A DNA stretch of 64,000 nucleotides from Vibrio lentus (GCF_030409755.1 NZ_JAUFQE010000002.1:1116001-1180000), one strand, 5' to 3'. Counted from the stretch's first letter, positions 48,575 to 57,779 are shown. Notes: generated by a model from the sequence alone, not told the origin. A program made the numbers and translations.

Positions 48575-49896
48575 CTGACGGATCCCCTCATAATTTCCCT
48601 AGTCCTGCGTTGTGTGTGAGCCTTTGATATTCGAACATTCCCCATTGATATTGGGATTCATTAATTTGATATCGCCGATGATTTCGTACCTCTCTCCCTA
48701 GACGAGGTATGGATAGAACTCGGCGGTGTTTAATGCTGTTGGCTTGGAAGTCAAAATGCCATTTGGCTTGTACTGCAATTAGGCCATTCCACCACATCAA
48801 GATTTCAGCGAGCAACGCAATAAGAAGCAGGATATCTAATCGCTTAGTACAGCGAGTTCTGTTGTGACGAAGTGCGATCCCATAGGCGGTACTCTTTAGA
48901 TCGCGGAAGGCTTCTTCTATCTGCATACGCTTGGCGTACAGATTGGTAATTTGTACTTCATTTAAGATATGTCGAGGGACATTAGTCGCGAGTAGCCACG
49001 GCTCCTTTGCACTGCGTTGATAGAGATGTGTAGCGGAGTGTTTTTGGCTGGTTCTACTATGGCGCTGGGCTTTTCGGCCTTTTTCTAATCCCTTATAAAC
49101 ATAGGCTTCACAAGATATCGGTGATCTCTTTGCTAATAAGCAGTTGCCAAGATATTTGGGTTTATGGACAGCGTTTGGATAAAAGGTTTTATTTGAGACC
49201 CAAGGTTTTTGAGGTTGTTTGATTGATACTTCACCTCGGACACGACCTAACCAAAACCAACCTTTCTCCTGAACTTGGCGGAACCAAGTATTTCTAAAAC
49301 CCGCATCAGAAACGATGATCGGACTGATTTTATTCGGCAAAATACTCTGCAATTTATCGAGGAATGTTTGGTGACTTTTCGGTGAATTGTATTGGCCATA
49401 CTCAAAAACTTGTTCAAAGATTGTGACGGCTCGACCATCAAGTGCAACGGATGCTCTTAACGTCATATAACGAAGTTGTTCACGAACATCAGACCAATCC
49501 ACAAGGATCACAGGGCATGGGTTAGCGCCCGTTATTAAGTAGGCATGCCATTTATAAATAAGGTCTTTTTCACGATGTAGTTGGCGATTTCCAAGCAGTC
49601 TATCAACGCGTTTGATCGCATGTTTTACCGTGGTATTAGTTTCTAGTTTGCGACCTAGTTTAGTCAGCGTTAAGTCTGAGCCGTCAAGTACACTTTTTGT
49701 AGCAAGTATCAGAGAACTAACGCGTTTTTTGTGAATGGAGGGGCATTGGTTTTGTATGGTTTGTTGTAGAATCTGAATGTCGCGCATTATTAACCCACTT
49801 GTTCGAAATGTGTGTTCAGCGATATTCATTAGATCAAAGACGGCGATGCACGTCTACCTCATTGTTTTTAAGCCTGATTATGAGGGGATTCGCAAG
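48575..49896 (-). mobile_element. IS10-like insertion sequence (IS4 family), complete
   Basis: 1,322 bp, close to IS10's 1,329 bp. The left end reads CTGACGGATCCCCTCATAAT, and the right end, read inward on the - strand, has CTTGCGAATCCCCTCATAAT, so the outer 20 bp differ at only a few positions. The element is flanked by a 9-bp direct repeat AGCAAGGCG at 48566-48574 and 49897-49905, the usual IS10 target duplication length. The target is partly like IS10's GCTNAGC preference (reverse complement CGCCTTGCT). It contains one intact transposase gene, so it may be active. Confidence 0.9.
48588..49787 (-). CDS. IS4-family transposase, IS10 type
   Basis: A 399-residue transposase (IS10: 402) from ATG 49787, about 110 bp inside the IS end as in IS10-Right. 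Landmarks match IS10: LTKLGRKLETNTTVKHAIKRVDRLLGN, VILVDWSDVREQ (first DDE Asp), SPIIVSDAGFRNTW (second Asp) and YAKRMQIEEAFRDLKS with the YREK-type Glu. No frameshift is seen. An in-frame ATG at 49829 is also present. The stop lies 14 bp from the inner end of the element. Confidence 0.9.
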   Translation of the reverse strand: MRDIQILQQTIQNQCPSIHKKRVSSLILATKSVLDGSDLTLTKLGRKLETNTTVKHAIKRVDRLLGNRQLHREKDLIYKWHAYLITGANPCPVILVDWSDVREQLRYMTLRASVALDGRAVTIFEQVFEYGQYNSPKSHQTFLDKLQSILPNKISPIIVSDAGFRNTWFRQVQEKGWFWLGRVRGEVSIKQPQKPWVSNKTFYPNAVHKPKYLGNCLLAKRSPISCEAYVYKGLEKGRKAQRHSRTSQKHSATHLYQRSAKEPWLLATNVPRHILNEVQITNLYAKRMQIEEAFRDLKSTAYGIALRHNRTRCTKRLDILLLIALLAEILMWWNGLIAVQAKWHFDFQANSIKHRRVLSIPRLGREVRNHRRYQINESQYQWGMFEYQRLTHNAGLGKL

Positions 49897-49925
49897 AGCA
49901 AGGCGTTATATTCAAATGAGGTAGT

Positions 49926-50687
49926 ATGAACATTTACGTTAACGAAAGTGTGTTCGATTGGGACGTAAAAAAGTGCACAATTGAACCTCAAGGGAGTGAG
50001 TGGGAAAAGAGCTACATATACGTAAATCACGCTCAGTCTTTGTTAGCTATTGCCGATAATGGTAACTTTTATATTGATATTATATCCAATTTAAAACGCT
50101 CAATAGATCATCGTCTAAAGTTGCTATCTAAGTATTACGACATTAAACACATATCGAAGCTATTTGGTGTCAAAGGTTCATTTGATACATTGTCAAAGTT
50201 GTCACTTGTCCGCAGGTTGATGGTGAACAAACTTATTGAATTAAGGAACAATATAGAGCATCAGTTCAGTGAGGCACCGTCACATGACCGATGTGAAGAA
50301 TATATCGAGTTCACTTGGTATTTCTTACGTTCTACGGATAGTTGGGCTAAAGAGGTACACAGTGATATCTATTTTGAACACCCTAATATTTCTCACTACT
50401 TCATTGAACTTGATTTGAATATCGAGAATGGATGGAATATTGAGTTTTCGGCTTGGCTTCCGAAAGAAATGTATTCAGAGGGTGAAAGAAATAAGTTCTA
50501 TGAACTCGAAGTTAAAAAATTAGAGTTCGGGCATCAATTTAGCAGTAAATTGGAAAGTGACCCGGATCTAAATTCTGACGGGCACTGGATTGCCTTAAAA
50601 CAGGATGACTTGCACATTAATAGTGTACTAGTCCAATCTCATGAACTTAAAAGACGCATAATCAAAGAGTATTTTGCGAAAATATGA
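49926..50687 (+). CDS. Hypothetical protein, cassette gene
   Basis: A 253-residue soluble protein. The middle part has KLLSKYYDIKHISKLFG and an MVNKLIELRNNIEHQF helix (RNNIEH), reminiscent of HEPN-like or 'DUF4145' helices (the RNxxxH pattern), followed by WYFLRSTDSW and an extended region with EFSAWLPKEMYSEGERNKFYELEVKKLEFGHQF. The RNxxxH motif is what HEPN RNases carry, so an RNase or binding role is possible but not established. It lies directly after the IS10-bearing attC and ends at an intact attC, so it is a cassette gene. Confidence 0.55.
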   Translation: MNIYVNESVFDWDVKKCTIEPQGSEWEKSYIYVNHAQSLLAIADNGNFYIDIISNLKRSIDHRLKLLSKYYDIKHISKLFGVKGSFDTLSKLSLVRRLMVNKLIELRNNIEHQFSEAPSHDRCEEYIEFTWYFLRSTDSWAKEVHSDIYFEHPNISHYFIELDLNIENGWNIEFSAWLPKEMYSEGERNKFYELEVKKLEFGHQFSSKLESDPDLNSDGHWIALKQDDLHINSVLVQSHELKRRIIKEYFAKI

Positions 50688-50811
50688 ATATAACAAAAAA
50701 TTTATCAGATTCGTAACGCTCGGCGTTTTCGGTTTGAATCAGATTTAGTGTTTACGACACAATAGTTAGGTTTAGTGGTAGCGTTGCTCACTACTTAATT
50801 GGGTGTTAGGT
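50688..50811 (+). repeat. attC site, intact
   Basis: About 123 bp from TATAACAAAAAATTTATCAG, just after the stop of the preceding gene, to GGGTGTTAGG. Interior arms include AACGCTCGGCG and GGTAGCGTTGCTCAC. Matches the layout and length of the site at 392-512. A normal attC for the cassette at 49926-50687. Confidence 0.8.
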
Positions 50812-50843
50812 TTTTCCGCAGTCAAATGGAATTGAGGGGTATT

Positions 50844-51197
50844 ATGGATTATCAAACGAAGCTCCAATTTGCACATAAAGAGCTCAATGATAAAGGTGTT
50901 TGGAAGTCGAATTACAATCCACCAATCGCAAAGTTACTATGTAAAATGGGACTTAACTTCCCGCCGCCTTATTATCAGATCTTCATGAACAACTGGATTA
51001 TTTCAGCCATCATGTTCGCTCCTGTTTGGGGTGTTTTAAATTGGTTTATGGTTTGGAGTAAAGCAGATAAGCCAGTTCTCGAAGCTGTCTATATGTCTTT
51101 GAACGGGGGTGTTTTGTTTGGGTTAATCATGGCGACATTTTATTTTGTTAGACGAAAGCAGTTAAACCTGTCGGAGTGGAGTTCTTTGGGAGAATAG
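50844..51197 (+). CDS. DUF6404 family membrane protein
   Basis: A 117-residue protein from the ATG at 50844 with GAGGGG 6 bp upstream. It reads DYQTKLQFAHKELNDKGVWKSNYNPPIAKLL, LGLN-FPPPYYQ-type block and FMNNWIISAIMF, matching the DUF6404 pattern. Two hydrophobic segments (about 49-70 and 83-103) indicate a membrane protein with both ends in the cytoplasm. Function unknown. It is in the cassette position between two attC-like spacers. Confidence 0.75.
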   Translation: MDYQTKLQFAHKELNDKGVWKSNYNPPIAKLLCKMGLNFPPPYYQIFMNNWIISAIMFAPVWGVLNWFMVWSKADKPVLEAVYMSLNGGVLFGLIMATFYFVRRKQLNLSEWSSLGE

Positions 51198-51204
51198 CCC
51201 CAAA

Positions 51205-51340
51205 ACCTATCAAAGTATTTAAAAATGATTCGCAACACATGGTATTTTTACTATACGGTTTTTTGTGATTAGGCTTATGCCGAAGCATCGTCTTGAGTGC
51301 CTCACACCTTAGTCCGCGTCAAGCTTAGTGTAAACATGGA
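51205..51340 (+). repeat. Degenerate attC-like spacer
   Basis: GATTCGCAACACATGGTATTTTTACTATACGG and GCGTCAAGC toward the end correspond to the central arms of a Vibrio repeat, but terminal TAAC and GTT boxes are unclear. It separates the DUF6404 and RraA-like genes. Confidence 0.45.
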
Positions 51341-51348
51341 GTATAAAT

Positions 51349-51966
51349 ATGAAGCAAGATTTTTCTGAATTAGCGACCACCGATTACGGAAACATATTAA
51401 GTAACGACCACTTTATTGATTTCAACATTGGTCCTCTTTGGCAGGGTATGCCGAGAATTTTTGGTGAAGCATTTACGGTTCAGTTAACTTCGGGCGATAA
51501 CCTAATGCTTCACGCTGCAATATACGAAGCACCCGAGGGGTCTATCATTGTTGTCGATGGCGTTGATAGTAAATATGCGGTAGCTGGCGGTAATGTGTGC
51601 GCAGTCGCTAAGAGTCGAGGAATAAAAGGCTTTATCATTGACGGCGCAATTCGGGACTTGAGTGAAATTTCAGACATGAAATTTCCAGTATTTGCGAAAG
51701 GCGTCCACCCTATACCGGGAAAAAAGAAAGTCTATTCTGAATTGGGTGTTTCAATCACTTGTGGGGGAGCAAGCGTCTCTACGGGGGATGTCATTGTTGC
51801 TGATGTAGAGGGTATTGTCGTTATTCCTAAATCAAGAAAAGATGAAGTGTTTGTCATGGCTTCAAAGAAAGCACGTGAAGAAGCTTCATTAACACTAGCT
51901 GAGTGGGAAATGAATCATAGGGCTAAAATAGCTCAAGCCATAATCTCTGCGAAACAAAAAGCTTAA
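51349..51966 (+). CDS. RraA-like / demethylmenaquinone methyltransferase-family aldolase
   Basis: A 205-residue protein with the RraA/HMG aldolase-like fold: GEAFTVQLTSGDNLMLHAAIYEAPEGSIIVVDG, KSRGIKGFIIDGAIRDLSEI with the G-x-R-D pattern in which Arg and Asp hold substrate and metal, and GVSITCGGASVSTGDVIVADVEGIVVI. RraA itself is a regulator of RNase E; the wider family are 4-hydroxy-4-methyl-2-oxoglutarate aldolases. Which role applies is open. It is in the second cassette island. Confidence 0.8.
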   Translation: MKQDFSELATTDYGNILSNDHFIDFNIGPLWQGMPRIFGEAFTVQLTSGDNLMLHAAIYEAPEGSIIVVDGVDSKYAVAGGNVCAVAKSRGIKGFIIDGAIRDLSEISDMKFPVFAKGVHPIPGKKKVYSELGVSITCGGASVSTGDVIVADVEGIVVIPKSRKDEVFVMASKKAREEASLTLAEWEMNHRAKIAQAIISAKQKA

Positions 51967-52062
51967 CTAATGTTTCGAGTTGATTCGCTGTCGGCGTCAT
52001 TTCTAATTAGAGCTTGCTGTGCAGGGTTCGTTGCTCACGACTTAACGCAGCATCATTAGGTT
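51965..52062 (+). repeat. attC-like spacer
   Basis: Starts TTAACTAATG right at the stop of the RraA-like gene, has GCTGTCGGCGTC and GGGTTCGTTGCTCACGACTTAACGCAGC, and ends CATTAGGTT just before the next ATG. About 98 bp with attC-like layout and a weak terminal core. Confidence 0.5.
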
Positions 52063-52065
52063 AAG

Positions 52066-52623
52066 ATGAACAAACAAAAACTTGAATCCCTAATTCAGCA
52101 AGTTCCTGAGTTAATCGAAACCGCTAAAGTGTGTCGTGAAGTAGGCTTGCCAAACTCCTACATCGCAGGCGGTGCTATTACTCAAGTTATCTGGAATAGC
52201 ATCGAACGAAAACCGCTTCTCGATAAGGTTAAAGATTTTGATATCGTTTATTTCGACAACTTTAATCTTGCCACCGAAGACGAATTCAAAAGTCGTATTA
52301 GTTCACGATTGAGCCATTGCGTAGACGTGGATGTGAAAAACCAAGCAACCATACATGAGCGCTATGCTAAGAAGTTCGGTTGTTCGATTCAGCCATACGA
52401 GAGTGTTGAGCAAGGTATTGAATCTTGGCTTTCTGCGTTTGCCATTGGGTTTACTCTCGATAATTCAGAAAACATCAAACTGTTCGCGCCTTATGGGTTA
52501 GATGACGCATTCAACATGTTGATCAAGCCAAATAAACAAGCAATGACCGAAGCGAACTACAACAAAATGACGGCTGGTTATAAGGCTAGGTGGCAGCAAG
52601 TACAAGTGCTATCTTGGAGTTGA
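52066..52623 (+). CDS. Nucleotidyltransferase family protein (NTP_transf_6 type)
   Basis: A 185-residue protein of the DUF925/YitT-type nucleotidyltransferase group: YIAGGAITQVIWN (the G-G motif before the active-site strand), VKDFDIVYFDNFN with DxD-like acidic pair, CVDVDVKNQATIHERYAKKFG and the C-terminal TEANYNKMTAGYKARWQQV. The catalytic-type Asp residues are in FDIVY and VDVDV. Substrate unknown. It is in the cassette island, with attC-like DNA upstream. Confidence 0.8.
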   Translation: MNKQKLESLIQQVPELIETAKVCREVGLPNSYIAGGAITQVIWNSIERKPLLDKVKDFDIVYFDNFNLATEDEFKSRISSRLSHCVDVDVKNQATIHERYAKKFGCSIQPYESVEQGIESWLSAFAIGFTLDNSENIKLFAPYGLDDAFNMLIKPNKQAMTEANYNKMTAGYKARWQQVQVLSWS

Positions 52624-52655
52624 CCTACTAATAAACTGTTCATGGAGGAATTATA

Positions 52656-52790
52656 ATGGGAACTATAATTGGTTTAGTCGTTCTTGCTGCAATAGATTGG
52701 TATCTGGTTCGTAAAACAGGGTTCCATATTCATCAATGGATTTCTAGGAAGTACGCAGAGCATCTACAAGGCAAGGAAAACAGTAAATAG
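52656..52790 (+). CDS. Small membrane peptide
   Basis: A 44-residue ORF, MGTIIGLVVLAAIDWYLVRKTG with a single N-terminal membrane segment and a basic, hydrophilic tail (HIHQWISRKYAEHLQGKEN). A strong Shine-Dalgarno GGAGG lies 9 bp upstream, which supports translation. No homolog is recalled. It sits between the nucleotidyltransferase and DUF6434 genes. Confidence 0.5.
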   Translation: MGTIIGLVVLAAIDWYLVRKTGFHIHQWISRKYAEHLQGKENSK

Positions 52791-52834
52791 TGTTGACGTG
52801 GTTCGATTGTGCGTTTTAAGGAAGATGAGAGATC

Positions 52835-53050
52835 ATGGAAAAGGTTGATTGGCACAAAAATCACATTGATGAGAATACGTTGATCACGGATAGCTACAAA
52901 ACGACTCAGAATGTTCGTCGATATTTCAAATCCCAATTTGGTGAGCAGTTCAAGTTCGACCGCGATTTCATGCTTTGGATGAAGAGAGCAACAGGATTGA
53001 CGATGGGTGATGCCGCGCAAGAGTGGGCGAAGCGTCATCAAGTTAAGTAA
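52835..53050 (+). CDS. DUF6434 domain protein
   Basis: A 71-residue soluble protein: DWHKNHIDENTLITDSYKTTQNVRRYFKSQFGEQFKFDRDFMLWMKRATGLTMGDAAQEWAKR, matching the DUF6434 motif (W-H, ITDSYK, NVRRFFK, F.F, M.WMK). This domain often follows SAP-like domains. Function unknown. The gene ends before a strong terminator and is the last gene of the accessory island. Confidence 0.75.
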   Translation: MEKVDWHKNHIDENTLITDSYKTTQNVRRYFKSQFGEQFKFDRDFMLWMKRATGLTMGDAAQEWAKRHQVK

Positions 53051-53070
53051 TAGCGTTTTATATGATTACA

Positions 53071-53104
53071 AAAATACCGCTGAACGATTCAGCGGTATTT
53101 TTTT
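53071..53104. terminator. Bidirectional intrinsic terminator
   Basis: AAAATACCGCTGAA and TTCAGCGGTATTTT pair perfectly around a 3-nt loop, followed by a T-run. Ends the + strand island and, on the other side, the - strand RND operon. Confidence 0.9.
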
Positions 53105-53138
53105 GAGCTTATCACTTGATAAGTAACGTGTAGGTTTT

Positions 53139-54641
53139 CTAGTTCAAAGAGGCTACTTCAACGCTTTGTGTCTCGTTTGCGACTTTCCAATCACCGCCTA
53201 GCGCTTTGTATACCGCAATGGTGGTATTGGCGGTTTGTAGTTTGGCGGCGACTTGGCGGTCTTGCATCATCTTCTGTTGTCGTTGTGCATCGAGCACCGA
53301 TAAGTAATCCACTAGGCCAGCTTTGTACAAGGATTTGGCTTTGCTGACTGCGTTATCGACCGCGTCTGTTGCTTCATCAATGCGCTTTTGGTTCTCTTGG
53401 CTACGACCGTAAGCAAACAAGCTTGAATCGACTTCTGCGAATGCGCTGTCTACCGAATGTTGGTAGTTGAGTGCTGCCGAGCGAAATCTTGCTTCGTTCA
53501 TCTCAACCATGGCTTCACCTCGGCCACCATCAAACACGTTCCAACTGATACCCGCAGACGCTGCCCAACCAAATGAGTCACTGCTGAACAAGTCATCAAA
53601 GCTTCCTGCCGTAACACCTGGTGTGCCCGTTAGGAAGAACTTTGGATAACGATTGGCGATGCTTGCGCCAAGTTCTTCGTTAATGGCCGCCATTTCACGT
53701 TCTGCGATTCGGATGTCTGGGCGTTGCTCCAACAAGTCAGAAGGTAAGCCCGTTGGGATAACATCGTTCATGCGTGGCAAGGTAAATTCACCCGCTAAAC
53801 GTTGGTTGATGTTCGCTAGCGATTCTCCCAACAACACGGCCATACGCTGCTTGTGAACTTGTTCTGCAATTTCTAGCTGTGGAACAATTGACTCTGTGGC
53901 TGCGAGCATTGCTTTGGCTTGAGCGAGATCTAACTCTGAACCATAACCGCTGCGAACGACTTTGGTCACCAATTCAAGTGTGCGTTGTTGGTCTTGAATG
54001 TTTTCCATTGCTATCGCTTTGCGTTCTTGCGCGCCTCGATATTGCAGGTAGTTGTGAATCACGTCTGCGGTGATTAGCGTGTTCAAGCCTGATTGGAATA
54101 TCTCGGCTTGTTCAACTCGAATCGTTGCCGCATTAGATTGCCTGTTGATACGCCCAAACAAATCCATTTCCCATGCAATGCTTGCGCCTAAGAAACCGCC
54201 ATCGTGTTGAGCATCAAGCAATGACATACCAGTTGCTGATTGAACGGCATCAGACGCGCCAAATACAGGGCCGAGTAGGGAGTCGTTTTCACTCAATTGA
54301 TAGTTGTAGTAACCACCGCCGACATTGACGGTCGGTACTTTGAAAGATTCAACGACACTCTTGTATGAGTTGGCCATGTTGATTCGTTCGGCTGCGAGTT
54401 TGAGTGGGATGTTCTGGCTTTGAACATCGGCCACCAACTGGTTAAGCGTTGGATCATTGAACTGCGTCCACCAATGATTGTGTTGTTGGTTTGCCTTGCT
54501 TTGGCTTTGACTTTCTTCGCTGTACAAGAAGGTTTCTGCCATAGTGGTTTGCGGCTCTTCGTAATCAGGGCCAACCGCACAGCCTGTCAGTAACAAGGCT
54601 AGGGCAATAGGAGCCACTTTAAATCTAGGTAATAGATACAT
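53139..54641 (-). CDS. RND efflux outer-membrane lipoprotein (OprM/NodT type)
   Basis: A 500-residue TolC-family channel with a lipobox (LLLTGC, Cys about residue 21). The two-copy OEP repeats are visible: NQLVADVQSQNIPLKLAAERI with GASIAWEMDLFGRINRQSNAATIR in the first, and GLPSDLLEQRPDIRIAEREM, YAGL and SVLDAQRQQKM in the second. It forms the exit duct of a tripartite efflux system. It lies 12 bp after the pump gene, in the same - strand operon. Confidence 0.9.
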   Translation of the reverse strand: MYLLPRFKVAPIALALLLTGCAVGPDYEEPQTTMAETFLYSEESQSQSKANQQHNHWWTQFNDPTLNQLVADVQSQNIPLKLAAERINMANSYKSVVESFKVPTVNVGGGYYNYQLSENDSLLGPVFGASDAVQSATGMSLLDAQHDGGFLGASIAWEMDLFGRINRQSNAATIRVEQAEIFQSGLNTLITADVIHNYLQYRGAQERKAIAMENIQDQQRTLELVTKVVRSGYGSELDLAQAKAMLAATESIVPQLEIAEQVHKQRMAVLLGESLANINQRLAGEFTLPRMNDVIPTGLPSDLLEQRPDIRIAEREMAAINEELGASIANRYPKFFLTGTPGVTAGSFDDLFSSDSFGWAASAGISWNVFDGGRGEAMVEMNEARFRSAALNYQHSVDSAFAEVDSSLFAYGRSQENQKRIDEATDAVDNAVSKAKSLYKAGLVDYLSVLDAQRQQKMMQDRQVAAKLQTANTTIAVYKALGGDWKVANETQSVEVASLN

Positions 54642-54653
54642 GTTTATTGCTCC

Positions 54654-57600
54654 TTATTGAGTGATGTTTGATTGTTGAGTCTGTGCGCTGCCATTCGGCG
54701 TTGCATCAAGGACGACAATCGCGTCTTGGATTGCTTCGTTTACCGTGATGCCATTCTCTTCTGAACGATAGAAGAGTTTGTACAACGCAGGCATCACGAA
54801 GAGAGACAACACGGTAGCTGCTGCCAAGCCACCTATGATAGTTGCGGCCATTTGGTCGAACAGAAGATCAGTAAGTAGTGGGATCATGCCGAGTGCGGTG
54901 GTTAGTGCACCCATTGAGATCGCCATAGTGCGGTTTACCGTCGCTTCCTTGATTGCGTCCGACAGTGAGCGACCACCTTTACGTTCAAGCTCAATTTGGT
55001 CCATTAATACAATGCCGTTTTTGATGATCATACCCGTGAGAGTTACCGCACCAATCAACGCCATAAAGCCGAAAGGTTTATCCAGTAACAACAAGCTGAA
55101 TGTGGCACCTGTTGCTGCCAGCGGCAAGGTAGTAAATATGATGACGGGTTGTTTGAAACCGTTAAACATCGCCACCAAGATGATCACCATTAACAAGATC
55201 GCTTTTGGCAGTTGCTTAAGAATATCGCTGACGGCTTTGTGTTCATCATAGTATTCGCCACCCCATTCAAGGCTGTAACCTGGCGGAAGTGCGATAGCTT
55301 CAATATCATCAATCACTGAGTTTCTTACCGCAGCTGGCGTGGTGTAACGACCAACACCGGCTTGTGCTGTGATGGTTTTCACGCGGTCACGACGCCAAAT
55401 CATGGTCTCTTCACTGGTCAGTTCAAACCCATCGACAACTTGACCCAGTGGCACGCTGTGTAAGCCAAGTAACGATCGAACGGGTAACGTTTCTAGCGAT
55501 TCGATTGAGTTTTCAGTACCACGTAATTGAATGGTGACCAATTCATCGTTTAGGTTCATACGACCTAAAGGCATGCCTTCAGACGCACGTTTCATCGCAA
55601 AGGCAATGTCGGCACGGTTAATACCTGCAAGGCGAACCTTATCTTGATTGATGACCGGCTCTAGCACTTTGCTCTTTTGACGCCAGTCATCACGCACGTA
55701 CTTGGTATCTGGATGTGCTTGGAAAATGGCTTTCGCTTGGTTCGATAAGTCATGTAAAACGTCTACATCCGGGCCTGAGAAACGCACTTCGACGCTGAAC
55801 TTGTCTGAGGTCGCCAGTTTCAAACTTCTAAAGCGCGGGTCGGCGTTTGGAAATTCTTGAGTTAACCATTTGTCACCACGAGCAATTAGTGGGCTCAATG
55901 ATGGGAAATCAGTCGCGTTTATTAGGATCTGCCCATAAGCTGGGTCGAACGGTTCTGGCTCAATCGTTACAGAGAAGCGGGGCGCACCTGCACCGACATA
56001 AGTCGAGATACTTTCCACTTCAGGCTGTTCAAGTAACCATGCTTCGATGCGTTTCATGTCTTCCGACGTTTGTTCAACCTTGGCACCATTTGGTAGCCAG
56101 TAATCAAGGAACAAGATCGGTCTGTCTGCTTGAGGAATGAAATTAATTGCGACATTTGGGATAGCAAAAGCCGTCACTAAGATAAGTGGAATTAAGCCAC
56201 TCAGCGCTTTTAATGGGTTATCGACTGTCCAGTTAACGCTCTTGCGGTATAAGCTGACTTTGGTGTCTGTTTTCTGTTTGGTTGGTTTAATGAACATCCA
56301 ACACATCAGGGCAGTGAACGTCATTGCCACGAACCAAGACAACAGCAGTGAAGAAGCGATGATTAAGAATACCGAACTCGCAAATTCAGCGGCATCTGTC
56401 TGAGAGAAGATAACCGGGCTCGCCCCCATGATTGCGATAACGGTAGCGCCAAACAGTGGAGTTACTGTCTCTTTCACTGAATCGATAGCCGCAATAGTAC
56501 GGTCGATACCTTTGTTGATCTTTACGATCATCATGTCGGTAATCACAATTGCATTATCAACCAACATGCCAAGTGCGAGTATAAATGTACCGAGAGACAC
56601 ACGGTGCAAATCAATTGCAGTAATGTTCATGTAGATCAGCGTTAGTAGAATTGTCAGCAATAAGCTTGAACCAACGATCGTTGCACTCTTTAAGCCCATG
56701 AAAATAGACAGCACGACAAACACAATCGCGACACTTTCAAGTAGGTTACTAACAAAGTTATCTATGGATTTTTGAACCTCTTCAGGTTGGTTCGCAACGG
56801 TTGCGACTTCAACACCCAGTGGCAGCGATGCTTGGAACTCGTTAACGATACGGTTGATGTCATCGCCCAGAGATACCACATTCACGCCAGAGACAGGACT
56901 CATTGCGAGTGTTACTGCTGGGACACCGTTGTAGCGGTTTTCCGTCATCATCGGTTCTTGATAACCCATGGTCACTTCAGCAATATCACCAAGTCGTAAC
57001 AGGCCCGTTCCTAACTCGCTCACGCCACCTTTGATCATCAGATTTTTAATATCAGCGAGCGAAGTGAATTGGCTCGACTGTTGAACACGAATACGCTCGC
57101 CACCGGCAGAGAATTTACCCGCATCAAATGTGGTGTTCTGTGTGTTCAGTTGGCTCCAAACTTGAGCCATGGACAAACCATATTGAGCCAAGCGTTCGTC
57201 TGGAATATCGATATGAACCACGCGTGGCTGAACGCCGTGCAATTCGACTTTTTTAATGCCGTCTACGGTTTTAATGCGACGTTGTAACTCTTCTGCGTAG
57301 CTACGAAGTTCTGATGGAGAAGCTTCTTCGCCGTACACAGAGAAAAGCATACCGTACACTTCTGAAAACTCATCTTGTACGATGCTGATCTGCGCCGTGC
57401 TCGGTAGCAACATTTTCATGTCTGACACTTTACGACGAAGTAAGTCCCACTCTTGTGGTAGTTCTTTTGAGTTCAGCGATTCTTTTAAGTCAACAAACAC
57501 CATCGACATGCCCGGACGAGAAAGCGAGCGTAGTCGGTTTAGGTTAGCCATTTCTTGGAGCTTGGTTTCAACTGTGTCTGTGACTTGTTGTTCTACTTCT

Positions 57601-57779
57601 TCGGCCGATGCGCCTGGGTAGAGTGTTACCACGACGGCCGTTTTAATGGTGAAGCTTGGGTCTTCAAGTTTACCGAGGTCGAAGTAAGAGTAGAGTCCGG
57701 CAATCACGCTCAATGCGGTGAAGAACAAGACGAAGGTTCGTTGTTTTATGGCAAAGTCAGCTAAGTTCATGGTACTCAC
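54654..57779 (-). CDS. RND efflux pump (AcrB/HAE1-like permease)
   Basis: A 1,041-residue RND transporter with a transmembrane start (MNLADFAIKQRTFVLFFTALSVIAGLYSYFDLGKLEDPSFTIKTAVV), two large periplasmic loops, and the proton-relay Asp in LALGMLVDNAIVITDMM. Here the AcrB DD pair is replaced by DN. The GxxGxGxxG-like second half and the FGFMALIGAVTLTGMIIKNGIVLMDQI helix are present. The substrate range is unknown. Adjacent adaptor and channel genes with one-base and 12-bp gaps make a full tripartite operon. Confidence 0.95.
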   Translation of the reverse strand: MSTMNLADFAIKQRTFVLFFTALSVIAGLYSYFDLGKLEDPSFTIKTAVVVTLYPGASAEEVEQQVTDTVETKLQEMANLNRLRSLSRPGMSMVFVDLKESLNSKELPQEWDLLRRKVSDMKMLLPSTAQISIVQDEFSEVYGMLFSVYGEEASPSELRSYAEELQRRIKTVDGIKKVELHGVQPRVVHIDIPDERLAQYGLSMAQVWSQLNTQNTTFDAGKFSAGGERIRVQQSSQFTSLADIKNLMIKGGVSELGTGLLRLGDIAEVTMGYQEPMMTENRYNGVPAVTLAMSPVSGVNVVSLGDDINRIVNEFQASLPLGVEVATVANQPEEVQKSIDNFVSNLLESVAIVFVVLSIFMGLKSATIVGSSLLLTILLTLIYMNITAIDLHRVSLGTFILALGMLVDNAIVITDMMIVKINKGIDRTIAAIDSVKETVTPLFGATVIAIMGASPVIFSQTDAAEFASSVFLIIASSLLLSWFVAMTFTALMCWMFIKPTKQKTDTKVSLYRKSVNWTVDNPLKALSGLIPLILVTAFAIPNVAINFIPQADRPILFLDYWLPNGAKVEQTSEDMKRIEAWLLEQPEVESISTYVGAGAPRFSVTIEPEPFDPAYGQILINATDFPSLSPLIARGDKWLTQEFPNADPRFRSLKLATSDKFSVEVRFSGPDVDVLHDLSNQAKAIFQAHPDTKYVRDDWRQKSKVLEPVINQDKVRLAGINRADIAFAMKRASEGMPLGRMNLNDELVTIQLRGTENSIESLETLPVRSLLGLHSVPLGQVVDGFELTSEETMIWRRDRVKTITAQAGVGRYTTPAAVRNSVIDDIEAIALPPGYSLEWGGEYYDEHKAVSDILKQLPKAILLMVIILVAMFNGFKQPVIIFTTLPLAATGATFSLLLLDKPFGFMALIGAVTLTGMIIKNGIVLMDQIELERKGGRSLSDAIKEATVNRTMAISMGALTTALGMIPLLTDLLFDQMAATIIGGLAAATVLSLFVMPALYKLFYRSEENGITVNEAIQDAIVVLDATPNGSAQTQQSNITQ

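Noticed and set aside
54778..55251. 157-codon + strand ORF antisense to the RND pump gene (and others at 55847, 56137 and 57382)
   Set aside because: Typical antisense shadows of a long conserved gene; no start signals or domains.
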